Assembly: GCF_036324505.1 (NCBI RefSeq)
Contig: NC_086361.1
Coordinates: forward strand, 8,096,328-8,160,327
Length of the DNA: 64,000 nt
Direction of reading: 5' to 3'
Source: Eleginops maclovinus
Taxonomy: Eukaryota > Chordata > Actinopteri > Perciformes > Eleginopidae
Shown in pieces: positions 1 through 10,738 of the stretch (position 1 is the first letter of the stretch; every line of letters begins with the position of its first letter). Both the position numbers and the translations under genes were made by a program. The notes under the pieces were generated by a model. The model saw nothing but the letters and a program-made list of their open reading frames with translations, was not told the origin of the DNA and did not search any database.

Positions 1-671
1 TCGTTCGAATCTGTGTACGTCAGAACCCCCACGACGTACACGCTATCTGCGCCCCTGGTGGCTAGGTGTTCCATCATGTTAATATCAAACTCAGCAAAAG
101 AATTAACAAGTTCCACAAAGTTCCCCTTATTGCTAGAGCTAGCAGACTCATCATGACCCCGGAATGCCTGCTCTTGGCATCCGAGGTACACCACAGCCAC
201 AATCAGTCTCTTTAAAATGGCACGATTTTTCCCCACCTGCTGGTTATGTCTTGACACACTTATTGCAGCCGCTTGATCTAGTGCCTCATCTATCCTCACT
301 CGTCCAAAAAGTTTGAGTTTGAGTTCGGATGTTATATGACCACGGGACTTTGAATGCCTCTCTATTCCCCGCGAGAGGTTTTTCAGATCAACAAATCCTG
401 TCGTTGTCCATGGGTTGTTCAAGGTGCTGGAGCGGTCAAACAAGAGGCATGGCCAGCAGAAAAGACAATTTAGCATTACACTCCCTGTTAGCCAGTCCGT
501 TCTCGTATAGTTCCCTTCACAAAACGTCCGGGTATTTCCTTTAGCTCTTCCCTGAGTAAGGTCGAGATTCGGAGTGGACCTACCCTTCTGTTTTATTTTT
601 AACTGAATTTCAAACGGTAGTTTAGTGAAATCGTTTCTCAGAAAAAACTCTGGGTCTCCGTCGCCATCCAT
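1..671 (-). CDS. ZMYM1-like hAT transposase, N-terminal 223 codons (partial)
   Basis: An uninterrupted minus-strand frame starts at the ATG at 669-671 and leaves the window still open. The first ~50 residues are a linker. Then comes a TTF-type zinc-finger region with the cysteine pattern NCLFCWPCLLF, followed by the segment LSRGIERHSKSRGH and the signature FRGHDES-SSSNKGNF. This order is that of the animal ZMYM1-like/TTF-finger hAT family, whose DUF4371 and C-terminal dimerisation parts would follow beyond the edge. The product would bind its transposon ends and cut DNA in the nucleus. No frameshift or stop is seen, so this copy could be young. The start is the first ATG of the frame and fits the family N-terminus. 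Confidence 0.8.
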   Translation of the reverse strand, partial: MDGDGDPEFFLRNDFTKLPFEIQLKIKQKGRSTPNLDLTQGRAKGNTRTFCEGNYTRTDWLTGSVMLNCLFCWPCLLFDRSSTLNNPWTTTGFVDLKNLSRGIERHSKSRGHITSELKLKLFGRVRIDEALDQAAAISVSRHNQQVGKNRAILKRLIVAVVYLGCQEQAFRGHDESASSSNKGNFVELVNSFAEFDINMMEHLATRGADSVYVVGVLTYTDSN

Positions 672-1077
672 TCTTACTTTCTAACCTTCCTTCACAGTTA
701 GCAACAGCATGGTTGTGTGTGGTTACGTACTTACGTATTAGTGTAGGAGGCACGTACAAGCTAGCCTCCTCATTTTTTAAATTTTTACAGTTTGATTGAC
801 CTTGATGAGCGTTCGGTGACAAGCCGAGCTTCAATCTGATTGGCTAAAACCCTTAGTAGTAGTGGAGGCCAAGTTAAACGGGCCTCCTTAGATGGCAGTA
901 TTTCACCTATAGGGGCGCTGTTTTGCTCGCTCAAAGAAAAACATGACATCAGGGAATTAAACACGGCATATTTGGAACCTAAAATGTGCGTCATGAATCC
1001 CAACTCATGGATATTTTTTTATCGAATATAAATGAGGAGGCCACGCCTCCCTTGGCCTCCGGGAGAAAACGCCACTG
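1..1077 (-). mobile_element. hAT transposon, ZMYM1-like, 5' end (cut by window edge)
   Basis: The 5' terminus lies at 1077. Read on the minus strand it starts CAGTGGCGTTTTCTCCCGG, which has the CAG-x-GGCG form common at hAT ends. About 400 bases of untranslated leader separate it from the transposase ATG at 671. The rest runs off the left edge, so neither the second terminus nor a target duplication can be checked. The bases next to the terminus, accaccac at 1078-1085, would be one copy of an 8-bp duplication. Confidence 0.75.
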
Positions 1078-1084
1078 ACCACCA

Positions 1085-1488
1085 CCCCTATTGACCTATA
1101 GGAGTCAGGGCAGAGGAGCAGAGAGAGTGAGAGGGGAGAGAGCTCTACTGGAAAGGTGAGTCGCAGGATAGTCATTTGTGATGCAGACAGTCTTTGAATT
1201 TTATGGGGGGACTTCCTTCTGGAATATCAGCTGTGTTTCTTACTTAACACATGCACACAGTGAAACAAGAGCTGAGCACATTCACATATGATATCTTCAG
1301 TGGATAATAATAGTAATAATAATGATACATTATGGTAATAATAATCACTCCACCGCCCCTATTGACCTGTAGGAGTCAGGGCAGAGGAGCAAAGAGAGTG
1401 AGTGGGGAGAATCCTCTACTGGGAAGGTGAGTCTAAAGGATTTCACAGGATAGTCATTTGTGATGCAGACAGTCTTGGAATTTTATGG
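1085..1488. repeat. Diverged direct repeat (~125 bp, two copies)
   Basis: 1085-1206 and 1356-1488 are near copies, sharing 'ccctattgacct', 'aggagtcagggcagagg' and 'gtcatttgtgatgcagac'. Each contains a splice-donor-like GAAAGGTGAGTC or GGAAGGTGAGTC. The first copy begins beside the hAT terminus at 1077. They may be duplicated 5' exons of a transposon gene, but no coding sequence is seen. Confidence 0.6.
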
Positions 1489-2207
1489 AACTCGATATGA
1501 ATATGAAATACGAAACATTTCAGTCCAGGTGCACCATATAAGACTTATTTAACTTGAGCTTTTATTTAGGAGAGTAGCCTAATGCTTGGAAAGTGGAGAT
1601 AGCCAAGAGAGAGATATATAAGCCAAATTAGCCTGGCCCAAATATTTTCAAGAGTAGGCTACCATAATATGACTGTAAGTTAAGTAATCAAGTAATATTA
1701 TTCAGGACTTGAAATTACAAACATTTTAGTCACATATGTGCCCAAATGTAATCTGTGCGTCTTCAAAATATTTGGGAGTAAACCATTATTGTGTTGTGAG
1801 CAAAAGTCATGGCATTAGCCTCTTTGTTGATCAGTTCTTAATTCAATTCATTGTGTTCTTAATTCAATTCGTAAGGGATAACGGCCGTCGAGGTGTACAT
1901 TACACAAAGTTAATGGACGCAGCGGGGCAAAGAACTCGGAGTTGCCTCCGCTAAGTCCATGCGTAACAACCTGATGATTTATTGATTTGTAGCCTAGTGC
2001 TGTCGTTATAGAAAGTAGTTCGTAGTTAATTTAGTTGTCATGGTTACCTTGTTTGTTTATACCGGCCCGCAAAGACACGTAGCTGGTGACGCTGTATTCG
2101 CGTCCCTTGGCATTGTTTTTGTACGTACGTTTTTAATTTGTTAAAAACAAATATATAGGATCAATACGAAACATGATAATAAAACGATTAGCTAGACGCT
2201 GATCAAC
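1489..2207. other. Unassigned AT-rich spacer
   Basis: No convincing gene. It may be 5' leader or intron of the plus-strand ZMYM1-like hAT at 6536-8838, because the SPIN-like element at 2216-6352 inserted between this stretch and that gene. Confidence 0.4.
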
Positions 2208-2545
2208 CGTTAGACCAGTGATACTCGCTATTTTTTTCTCAAGAGCCACATAGGAAGAAAAAAGACAGGAGGAGGGCCGCACATGTACATTAACATACCA
2301 AGCCTTTGCAAATGTGCACAAACGTCCACAAAAAAGACAAAAGCAATATCATTTCAATTAAGATATTTATTACCTTAGTACTGGGATGAGCGGAACATTG
2401 CTTGCATGGCCTTGACCTTCTTGATGTTGTATTTGTAATTTGTTGTTGCAATCACAGTGAGACATTCAAGATGAGCATTTGTCAGTCGGTTTCTCTGTTT
2501 CCTCTTGATAATGTTCATAGTTGAAAATGTTGACTCGCAGGTGTA

Positions 2546-4140
2546 CAGTGGGGCAAAAAAGTATTTAGTCAGCCACCAATTGTGCAAGTTCTCCCATTTA
2601 AAAAGATGAGAGAGGCCTGTCATTTTCATCATAGGTATACCTCAACTATGAGAGACAGGATGAGAAAAAAAATCCAGGAAATCACATTGTAGGATTTTTA
2701 AAGAATTTATTTTCAAATGGTTGTGGAAAATAAGTATTTGGTCAATAACAAAAGTTCATCTCAATACTTTGTTATATACCCTTTGTTGGCAATGACAGAG
2801 GTCAAACGTTTTCTGTAAGTCTTCACAAGGTTTTCACACACTGTTGCTGGTAGTTTGGCCCATTCCTCCATGCAGATCTCCTCTAAAGCAGTGATGTTTT
2901 GGGGCTGTCGCTGGGCAACACGGACTTTCAACTCCCTCCAAAGATTTTCTATGGGGTTGAGATCTGGAGACTGGCTAGGCCACTCCAGGACCTTGAAATG
3001 CTTCTTAGGAAGCCACTCCTTCGTTGCCCTGGCGGTGTGTTTGGGATTTCATGCTGAAAGACCCAGCCACGCTTCATCTTCAGTGCCCTTGCTGATGGAA
3101 GGAGGTTTTCACTCAAAATCTCACGATACATGGCCCCATTCATTCTTTCCTTTACACGGATCAGTCGTCCTGGTCCCTTTGCAGAAGAACAGCCCCAAAG
3201 CATGATGTTTCCACCCCCATGCTTCACAGTAGGTATGGTGCATACCTACATCTGCATTCTTTCTCCTCCAAACACGACGAGTTGAGTTTTTACCAAAAAG
3301 TTCTATTTTGGTTTCATCTGACCATATGACATTCTCCCAATCCTCTTCTGGATCATCCAAATGCCCTCTAGCAAACTTCAGACGGGCCTGGACATGTACT
3401 GGCTTAAGCAGGGGGACACGTCTGGAACTGCAGGATTTAAGTCCCTGGCGGCGTAGTGTGTTACTGATGGTAGCCTCTGTTACTTTGGTCCCAGCTCTGT
3501 GCAGGTCCTTCACTAGATCCCCCCGTGTGGTTCTGGGATTTTTGCTCACCGTTCTGGTGATCATTTTGACCCCACGGGGTGAGATCTTGCGTGGAGCCCC
3601 AGATCGAGGGAGATTAGCAGTGGTCTTGTATGTCTTCCATTTTCTAATAATTGCTCCCACAGTTGATTTCTTCACACCAAGCTGCTTACCTATTGCAGAT
3701 TCAGTTTTCCCAGCCTGGTGCAGGTCTACAATGTTGTCTATGGTCTCCTTTGACAGCTCTTTGGTCTTGGCCATAGTGGAGTTTGGAGTATGACTGTTTG
3801 AGGTTGTGGACAGGTGTCTTTTATACTGATAACGAGTTCAAAAAGGTGCCATTAATACAGGTAATGAGTGGAGGACAGAGGAGCCTCTTAAAGAAGAAGT
3901 TACAGGTCTGTGAGAGCCAGAAATCTTGCTTGTTTGTAGGTGACCAAATACTTATTTTACCGAGGAATTTACCAATTAATTCTTTAAAAATCCTACAATG
4001 TGATTTCCTGGATTTTTTTTTCTCATTCTGTCTCTCATAGTTGAGGTATACCTATGATAAAAATTACAGGCCTCTCTCATCTTTTTAAATGGGAGAACTT
4101 GCACAATTGGTGGCTGACTAAATACTTTTTTGCCCCACTG
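2546..4140 (-). mobile_element. Tc1-like transposon inside the SPIN-like hAT
   Basis: It is 1595 bp with inverted repeats of about 165 bp (2546-2710 against 3975-4140) that differ at only a few bases and begin CAGTGGGGCAAAAAAG. TA target duplications sit at 2544-2545 and 4141-4142. It lies within the C-terminal codons of the hAT transposase, so it is younger than that hAT copy. Confidence 0.95.
2862..3774 (-). pseudogene. Tc1 transposase, frameshifted
   Basis: The frame opens at 3774 with [16 protein letters not shown]. It shows the paired-like helix-turn-helix DNA-binding half (residues 1-110) and the first catalytic aspartate in [13 protein letters not shown] frameshift near 3235 moves the rest to another frame ([12 protein letters not shown], then RGWVFQH). 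A deletion of about 4 bases near 3050 removes the second aspartate of the usual DNDPKH motif. The remaining C-terminal codons, including WPSQSPDLN, can be traced in a third frame to about 2862. It cannot encode an active enzyme. Confidence 0.9.
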
Positions 4141-6360
4141 TATGTGCTCACAAAAAAAGACATCACTTTCTGCACAAGGGGTTTCAAAGTGGGAAAACTT
4201 TCTTCAGAAACCAAACTCCAGAAGTGACCAACACCTTCTTTGAGTTCAGCTTGGAGAATGGCATTTGTTTGCAGCTCAACTATTTCACACTCCAGAGCAG
4301 CACGATCACCAGGGCAGAGCTGAGTGATGGATGGAGTGAGAGAGGTTACATCCATGTTGAAGGGGTTCTCAATAAAATTGAAAATGTTCTGTTGCTCAAT
4401 CACGTCACTGAACCTGGACTCAAACTCAAGCTTCAGTTCCTCCCAAACTTTAACAAATCCAGTATAGCTGAAATGCTGCAGCAGTGATGGGTCTCGTGTG
4501 GTTGTTTCTCTCAGTTTGGGGAAGTGAATGAGTACTCTGTCAGGTATCCACAGAGCAGTTATTTTGCTTTTGAATGCTATGACTGCTCTCAGCATGTCAC
4601 TTGGGAGCTTGTCTCTTCATTGGAGTTGCAGGTTGAGAGAATTCAGGTGACATGTAATGTCAGTAAGGAGGGCCAGCTGCACAATCCACTGTGGATCTTT
4701 CAACTCTAGCTGTTGCTTCCCCTTGCTGTCCAAGAAGGTGCTGATCTCAGGAAGGAGGCTCAGGAACCGCTCCAGCACTCTCCCACGAGACAGCCATCTC
4801 ACTGCATTGTGCAACACTAAGTCGCTGTATTCTGTTTCATAGTCTTCGATTAATTGTCGGAACTGTCTGTGGTTTAGTGGTCTTGACACTATATAGTTGA
4901 CCACATGCACAACAACTTGCATGACGTTTTGAAATGCATGGTTTCTCAGTTTTGACACCAAGGCCTCCTGGTGGATGATACAGTGGAAGCTGGTGAAATT
5001 TGGCATTTCATCCCTTTTTTTCATGAGGCCAACAAGACCCTTCTCTTTGCCTCGCATGCTTGGGGCACCATCAGTACAGACACTTGCGAGTTTGGACCAG
5101 CTGAGATTATTTTCCTCAAAAAATGCCAAAAGTGCATTCAGGACATCCTCGCCTCTTGTTTGGCCCTGGAGTGGTAGTAAACACAGCATTTCTTCTCGAA
5201 AAGCGTTTTCTTTTGGGAACCTCACCCAAACGCACAGCTGAGCTATATCTGTGACGTCAGTGCTTTCGTCCACTGCGATGCTGAAAGAAGGTGCGGCACG
5301 CAGATCAGCAAGCAGCTGGTCACGGATGTCCTTTCCTATATTTTCCATCCGCCTTATTATCGTGGAATCAGAGAGCTGTAGTGCTTTTAATATTTTGATT
5401 ATCTCTTGCTTGTTGGCGAAGTCTCTGAACACTATTTCAGCGGAAGCCAAGAAACAGTGTTTAACCGTTTCGGAGTCCGAGAAAGGTTTTTTGTCCCGGG
5501 CCAAAATCCACGCTATCTCAAAAGATGCCTCTGTTAGAAGCTCGGCAGCGGAGCTTGTCTTGTGGATAAGTCGTTGCTGCTCCCCAACTGAAGTAATGAG
5601 CTGTGTAATTTTATTCTTTCTTACTTCACTGCCAGGTGGATACTTTTCATTAAACTGTGGATGCGCTGTTCTGAAATGCCTCTCCAAGTTACTCCTTTTA
5701 AAGCAGGCACGAGTTTCATTGCACAATAAGCACAGCGGGGTGTTATTATGGAGAAGAAACAAAAACTCATCCGTCCATTTACCTTGAAATTTCCTGTGCT
5801 CATCTTTTATGCTTTGTACCTTCCTTTTTTTACACTGACTTTCCGTCTGGCTGCTTGTCCCCTCGTCGGGGTCTGCATGCTGATCCTCACACTCTCTCCC
5901 CTCTCTGTTTCTTGCATCTGTCTGTGTCTCTCGATCTCCTGCATCTATTCTTGCAACTCTTCCATCTCCTGCATCAGCTAAATTCGGTCCCTTCCTAATT
6001 AAAAAACGATCCATTTTGTGATCACTGATTTTTGCATATCACATCCGACGTAGCATTGGCACGTGCGAAGTTCAAATGTTTAAGTATCTATAAACAAATG
6101 TTTGGTGGGATGCGTTGCCAGGTACGGCGGCCCCTTTAGAACAAAAGTTAGTTCGGCTTTTTTTTGTTGCATAGGCTACTTATCGGAATGCAGATGATTA
6201 TGTTGTAGTGTTCACTATATGGTTCGGGAGCACATTTGAAAGGTTGTGTTTTTTTTTAAAATTATTATTAATATTTTTTAGGCTTGCGCGAGCCGCCAAG
6301 TAAAGCTTCACGAGCCGCATGTGGCTCGCGAGCCGCGCAATGAGTAACAGTGCGTTAGAC

Positions 6361-9223
6361 TATCGATACTGGTTGTTAATGGTAACCATTCATAAAAGCA
6401 TTGATATGGAACGGTGATTTAACTTTTCTAGTGGGACTTTAAGGTGTCCAGGTTATACAGAATTAATGTACACCCCATTAGCCAATCAGAAAAGAGTATT
6501 CCATCGAAGAGGGAGATAAATTGTTTTAATTTATCTTGAAGGGTCAGGCAGAAGGAGATGCAGTGGGAGAAAAAGATCAACAGGCAAGGCCAAGGCAGGG
6601 AGAGCAAGGGGATCCAGAGATGGATCAAGAGCCAGAGGAAGATCAAGATATTACAGAGAGAGAAAGAGAGCAAACAGACCAAGAGAGGGAAATTGATGAA
6701 GCAGCTGCAGCATCTCACTCCACTACAGGATTTGATTTAGGTGACAAAGACACAGGGCCCAGACAGGTAAAGCTGAAGAGCTACCCACAAGATAGTTTTG
6801 GTATGCAGAAACGAGCATTTCACCATTTGAGCATTTGAAAAGCACAACTGGTTAGAATATTCAGTCGATCACAATACAGCTTTCTGCTTCCCATGTAGAG
6901 TGTTTGGCAAAAACATCAAACATGATAGTTTGGTCAGTAGTGGTTGCAAGAAGTGGAAGAAAGCTTTAGTGATCTTTGACAAACATGAGATTGCACGAAC
7001 ACATAAAGACAGTGTTGTTGTATGGAAGAGCTATCAGGCAACTAGAAAACAGGGAAATGTTGCACAGATGATAGCTTCAGCAAATGTGAGTGAGATAGAA
7101 GAGAGAAGAGAATATCTCAGGCGAATTGTTGCAGTCACTTCTATGTTAGGGAGACAGGGACTCCCTTTTCGTGGCCATGATGAAGGAAAAGACAGCACAA
7201 ACAGAGGGAACTTTCTTGCGTGCATGGAGCTTTTGAAGGAATTTGATCCTTTTCTGCAAAAACATAACCCCCCCATCAAATGCTCATTATACCTCAGCAA
7301 CCTCCCAGAATGAGATGATTGACTGTTGTGCCCAGGAAGTGACAAGTGTCATTGTATCTGAAATGACAAAGTCCAAAATCTATGCCATCATGGCAGATGA
7401 AGCAAGAGATGTCAAATCAGAGCAGTTAGCTGTTTGCGTCAGGTATGTGTCAGACGGGGCAGTGAAGGAACGTTTCCTAGCGCTTGCGAAGATTAAGTCA
7501 TTTGATGCCCAGTCCATTGCAAAGGAGCTGCAGCAGCAGATTAAAAAAAATGGTCTTGCAGAGCTTAAGTGTGTAGCACAAACTTATGATGGTGCAGCTG
7601 TCATGAGTGGGACCACTGGAGGTGTACAAGCACATTTTAGAAGGCTCCACCCTGAAGCTATCTATGTGCATTGTTACGCTCACAAACTCAACCTGGTGTT
7701 GTGCCATACTTGCAAGGCCATCCCAGAGGCTGTGGAGCTTTTCAGCTTGTTGGAGTGCGTTTACTCCTTTTTCAGCACCTCCCTAGTGAATCATCATAAG
7801 TTCATGGAGACTCAGACAAGGCTTGGATTGAGAACAGTTGACCTTGTCCAACTTTCAAACACTCGCTGGGCTTGTCAGTTGTGGTCAATCAGTGCAGCTC
7901 TTGACATGTTGTCTGCCATTTTGGAGTGCCTTTCTGCTATTAGATCCCCCATGGCTGTTGGTCTCAGAGCAAAGCTCTATAAGTTCTCAGCAGTCTATGC
8001 ACTACTGATGTTTCAGGCCCTTCTGTCTGTAACCGAAGGACTCCACAAGCTCCTTCAGAAAGAGACTTTAGACCTGGCTGAAGCTTTGATCTGCAAACAA
8101 GCAGTGTGTGACACACTTAAGGGAAAACGCACAGATGCATTTGCCACAGAGCTTTATGACAGAACCAAAGCCCTGTGCCACACACTCAGTATCCCTGAAG
8201 AAGGTGCTAGGACAAGGCAAAAACAGAGGAAAATGGGTGATTTTGTGCTGGAGACAACTGCAGGTGCACGCAATGAATTGAACAGCTCAGACACATTGAA
8301 AAGAGAGTTACTTTTCCCGTGTGTGGATAGGATGGTTGGCGAGCTTGAGCAAAGATTTTGCAGTGTAGATGCAGGGCTACTAAAAGGCATCCAGGCATGC
8401 AGTCCGAAATCTGAGAACTTCTTGAGTGAATCACACTTGAATGAACTTGCAAAACACTACAGCATTGACCTGAAAACAGAGGAGGTTCTGTTGGCCAGAA
8501 ACTTTCTTGCCCGGAAAACCGAGGCTGGATGTTCACCCAAAGATATGTTGACTGTGCACAACCTCCTTGATTCAGACATGTTTCCCTCCCTGAAGGCAAC
8601 CATCCAAGTTGCTTTAACAGTGCCTGTAAGCAGCTGCTCGTGTGAAAGGTCCTTTAGTGTACTGCGCCGGCTGCACTCCTGGCTACGCCAAACAATGGAT
8701 CAGAAAAGACTTCACAGTCTTGCAGTCATGTCAATTGAAAAAGACGCACTTCAGCACCTAAATCACAATAGAGTGATAGACGCCTTTGCCACCCTTAAAA
8801 ACAGACGACATTCTTTGATGCTTCCACCCACCAAGTAACTGCCAATTGTAGCCATGTTATTTTAAAATATACTTAGTGAGAACACAGTGCTCTTTTTTTT
8901 GCATAGTTTTGGATAATACATGTGGGCTGTTAATGAATAAGAAGCATTGGTTAAATACGGCACTGTAACTTTGTGATGTTTTCTTTTGTTGTTGTTGTTA
9001 ATGCTGTGAACATACAGTACTTCCTGTGTTTGTTGTTGTACTGTATTAAAGATGTAATGGTGGCCCGAAACATTTACACAGTAAAGGATCTGTTAAATCT
9101 GTCCAAAAACTGTAAGGCAATTTCTCAGTTTTTGTTAGCTGTTTGTGAAATTAAACGTTCACTCACATCCTGTGCATCTCCTGGGGGCTTAGCCCCCCGT
9201 CCTTAAAACCTAGTGACGCCCCT
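6361..9223 (+). mobile_element. ZMYM1-like hAT transposon, 3' end defined, 5' end not found
   Basis: The 3' terminus is at 9223 (CCTAGTGACGCCCCTG, i.e. CAGGGGCGTCACTAGG on the other strand). It is followed by gtcaagag at 9224-9231, the expected place of an 8-bp duplication. No matching CAGGGGCG start is seen just upstream of 6361. The 5' part probably lies left of the SPIN-like element at 2216-6352, which would then be nested in this older element. The start given is only the right edge of that insertion's duplication. Confidence 0.6.
6536..8838 (+). pseudogene. ZMYM1-like hAT transposase with two frameshifts
   Basis: Three pieces in successive frames make up one protein. 6536-6826 is an acidic, Glu/Gln-rich N-terminus. 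About 6827-7268 is the TTF-type finger (FCFPCRVFG) plus LPFRGHDEGKDSTNRGNF. 7270-8838 is the catalytic and dimerisation region. The last piece has the aspartates of MADEARDV and TYDGAAVMSG, the C-x2-H motif HCYAHKLNLVL, the RW motif in SNTRWACQ, and the C-terminal dimerisation signature SSCSCERSFSVLRRL before a stop at 8838. The second frameshift is in the C-run at 7267-7274. The 3' 1.57 kb is fully open, so decay is recent or partly due to sequencing. The true start is unknown. Confidence 0.88.
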
Positions 9224-9251
9224 GGTCAAGAGTAGGACTAAATCCACTATT

Positions 9252-9303
9252 GAGCTCCTGCGGTCACGTGACTTTTGGTTGGGAGCCACCATTTTGGCAG
9301 TCA
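9252..9303 (+). promoter_or_regulatory. E-box/YY1-like promoter in left inverted repeat
   Basis: GGTCACGTGAC at 9262-9272 contains the palindromic CACGTG E-box with USF-type flanks. CCATTTTGGC follows about 17 bases later, just before the ATG at 9306; it resembles a YY1 start-site motif. The spacing is similar in the right copy. Function is inferred from the motifs only. Confidence 0.5.
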
Positions 9304-9305
9304 AC

Positions 9306-9653
9306 ATGACCACCGGTGCCAGTGTTTTCTTACCGAGCGAGTATACTTCTCATTTTAATTCAAGTGAAATTCGGCTTTATAGTACAAAATTAGAGAGATT
9401 AAATATAAGCGACCCATATAATTCACCCGGTGTGCTTTTCAAGAGCATAACCTCCTGCTCTGAAGACGATGTACCCGACTTGCGCTACGCAGACATCCAC
9501 AGCTATCTTGTAAGCTTTCCATCAGTGTACTCAGGAGACTCCCTCAGAGCGTACAAAAGCTTGGAGGCTTACAAATGGTGTCAGTCCGGCTTCGTAAACA
9601 ACATTCAACTGTGGAGTCTTACATCCAAAAACTTCGGCATCATCACTGCAAGG
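9306..9653 (+). CDS. First exon of unidentified fish element protein
   Basis: The ATG at 9306 opens 116 codons that end at the splice donor CAAGG|GTAAGTA (exon end 9653); the frame continues only into intron sequence. The peptide starts MTTGASVFLPSEYTSHF and includes DLRYADIHSYLVSFPSVYSGDSL in two parts, then AYKWCQSGFVNNIQ and NFGIITAR. I associate this string from memory with the N-terminus of multi-copy fish proteins that continue into a SWIM zinc finger and a YqaJ-like exonuclease domain. Neither domain is encoded here, so the link is unproven. It converges with the THAP exon at 10372-10168. No later exon is seen downstream, so it is an orphan exon. Confidence 0.55.
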
Positions 9654-10167
9654 GTAAGTATTAAATTATTCCAGTTTGATAGGCAGTGTCACGTTAGCAT
9701 TGTTTGTTTATTAGCTTGGCTAGCTACGGAAGTGTCACGTTAGCATGTTTTTTAGCTTGGATTTTATCTTTAGCTTTTTGCAGATATCTTTGCCTGCTCT
9801 ACTTTGTGCAGTTTAGCCTTCTGCCTTCTGTTAAAAACCTCCAGTCTCGTTTTATGTCTCCTCTTCTCTGGAGATGGAAGGTAATCGAAAATTGAGGGGA
9901 TAAAATCCGGACTCAACGGATTATCACTCTTTCTCCCTACAAAATAAGAAGGAATATTTCAACACGGGTTTGTTTACCACTAGCTTGCTACAAGCTAACT
10001 TGCTAACTGGCTAGGCTGCGCCAGAGCCACACTTGTTGAGTTAAAAAGGGACATCACAGTGTCCGTTAGCTATAATAACTGGGTGCTACTTCTTAAATTA
10101 AACTAATTAAATTTAATTAAACTGACCAGAAACTTTTTGTAGCATTGTACTGTATTCCTTCACCCAC

Positions 10168-10372
10168 CTGATATGAAGTGATCACTGCATAAGCGAAAGC
10201 CAACGGCCGGGGGGTCCCATCTTTCAGTCTTTTTCTGAAGGCTCCTGGCTCTTTTAATCGCTCCAATCCACTTCTCCCTCCTCTCCGCGTCTTTAGGAAT
10301 GCGATAATACGATACACCTTTCTTTTTCCCACGCCTATTTGTGCAACCTGGTGCACAGCAGTTATCCACCAT
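10168..10372 (-). CDS. THAP zinc-finger first exon
   Basis: The ATG at 10370-10372 opens a frame beginning MVDNCCAPGCTNRRGKKKG. It holds a near-complete THAP domain: C-x4-C in CCAPGC, RIPKD, the conserved tryptophan in REKWIGAIKR, a proline in DPPAVGF, and the C-x2-H pair in RLCSDHF. THAP fingers are DNA-binding domains of transposases (P element, Kolobok) and of host factors derived from them. The exon ends at ATATCAG|GTGGGTG (exon end 10168), directly after the finger, as is usual in THAP genes. No second exon follows. It is probably a remnant of the transposon described for 9252-10485. Confidence 0.85.
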
Positions 10373-10412
10373 CCTTGACAGTCTGCCAGTGCCTGTCAAT
10401 TTACTGCCGCGA

Positions 10413-10485
10413 TGACTGCCAAAATGGCTGCCCCTGTCGTATCTCGTCACGTGACCAGCATATATGACATCATCTGCAGGAGCTC
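10413..10485 (-). promoter_or_regulatory. E-box/YY1-like promoter in right inverted repeat
   Basis: On the minus strand the order is GAGCTCCTGC, GGTCACGTGAC (10446-10456), then GCCATTTTGGCAGTCA (10413-10428), upstream of the THAP ATG at 10372. It mirrors the left copy at 9252-9303, with about 17 extra bases (10459-10475) between the first two motifs. Confidence 0.5.
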
Positions 10486-10700
10486 TATAGAACAAATAGT
10501 TACACACTGAAGTTACACACCTGTGTTTGCTGACCTGTGCAGGTGATGCCCCCGGGCCGGGAGGATGGGGGGGGAGTGAGTGACATGCGCTCTCTGAGTG
10601 GGGGGGGAGCGCTCGTTCTCCAGCTTCTGCTTCATGCTCTCTCTGTGGGAGATCACCGATTCTCCCTTCAGGTGCCTCGAGTTCGACGTGTACATGGTGA

Positions 10701-10704
<4 letters not shown>

Positions 10705-10735
<31 letters not shown>
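10705..10735. repeat. (AC)n microsatellite
   Basis: Thirty-one bases of alternating A and C. It gives rise to spurious MCVCVCVC-type frames on the minus strand. Confidence 0.97.

Positions 10736-10736
<1 letters not shown>

Positions 10737-10738
<2 letters not shown>

Larger units (their letters stand above)
2375..6014 (-). pseudogene. SPIN/Charlie-like hAT transposase (GTF2IRD2/ZBED5-like), broken
   Basis: The frame starts at 6014 (MDRFLIRKG) and is open for 465 codons. A BED-type finger lies at residues ~93-118 (CLLCNETRACF then H-x4-H). Next come the first hAT aspartate in AVDESTDVTD, a second in CTDGAPSM, the C-x2-H motif in HCIIHQEAL and the RW motif in NAVRWLSRG. An in-frame TGA at 4617-4619 then interrupts it, and the same frame resumes at once and runs to the Tc1 junction at 4143. 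The last part, containing the dimerisation motif ESTFSTMN, resumes at 2543 and stops at 2375. Two lesions therefore kill it: one nonsense codon and one Tc1 insertion. The nonsense codon could be a single G-to-T change. Confidence 0.9.
2216..6352 (-). mobile_element. SPIN/Charlie-like hAT transposon, dead, with nested Tc1
   Basis: The ends are CAGTGATACTCGC at 2216 and, on the minus strand from 6352, CACTGTTACTC. Both are flanked by a perfect 8-bp duplication, cgttagac, at 2208-2215 and 6353-6360. Subterminal sequence at 6290-6345 repeats 'gagccg' and 'gctcgcgagcc', a feature of this hAT group. Without the Tc1 (2546-4140 plus one TA) the element is about 2.54 kb, a normal autonomous size. The transposase is broken, so the copy is inactive. 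Confidence 0.92.
9252..10485. mobile_element. Probable internally deleted two-gene element with THAP first exon
   Basis: Diverged inverted repeats bound this block: 9252-9303 and 10413-10485 share GAGCTCCTGC, GGTCACGTGAC and CCATTTTGGCAGTCA in mirrored order. Just inside each repeat is an ATG opening a first exon that runs inward and ends at a good splice donor (9306-9653 plus; 10372-10168 minus). No later exons of either gene lie between. The simplest reading is a two-gene DNA transposon whose middle was lost. The superfamily and its exact termini are not established. Confidence 0.5.

Noticed and set aside
3308..3793. 161-codon plus-strand frame
   Set aside because: It is antisense to the Tc1 transposase and resembles no protein.
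10513..10734. Minus-strand frames starting with Cys-Val repeats
   Set aside because: They are translations of the (AC)n microsatellite and of the THAP promoter.
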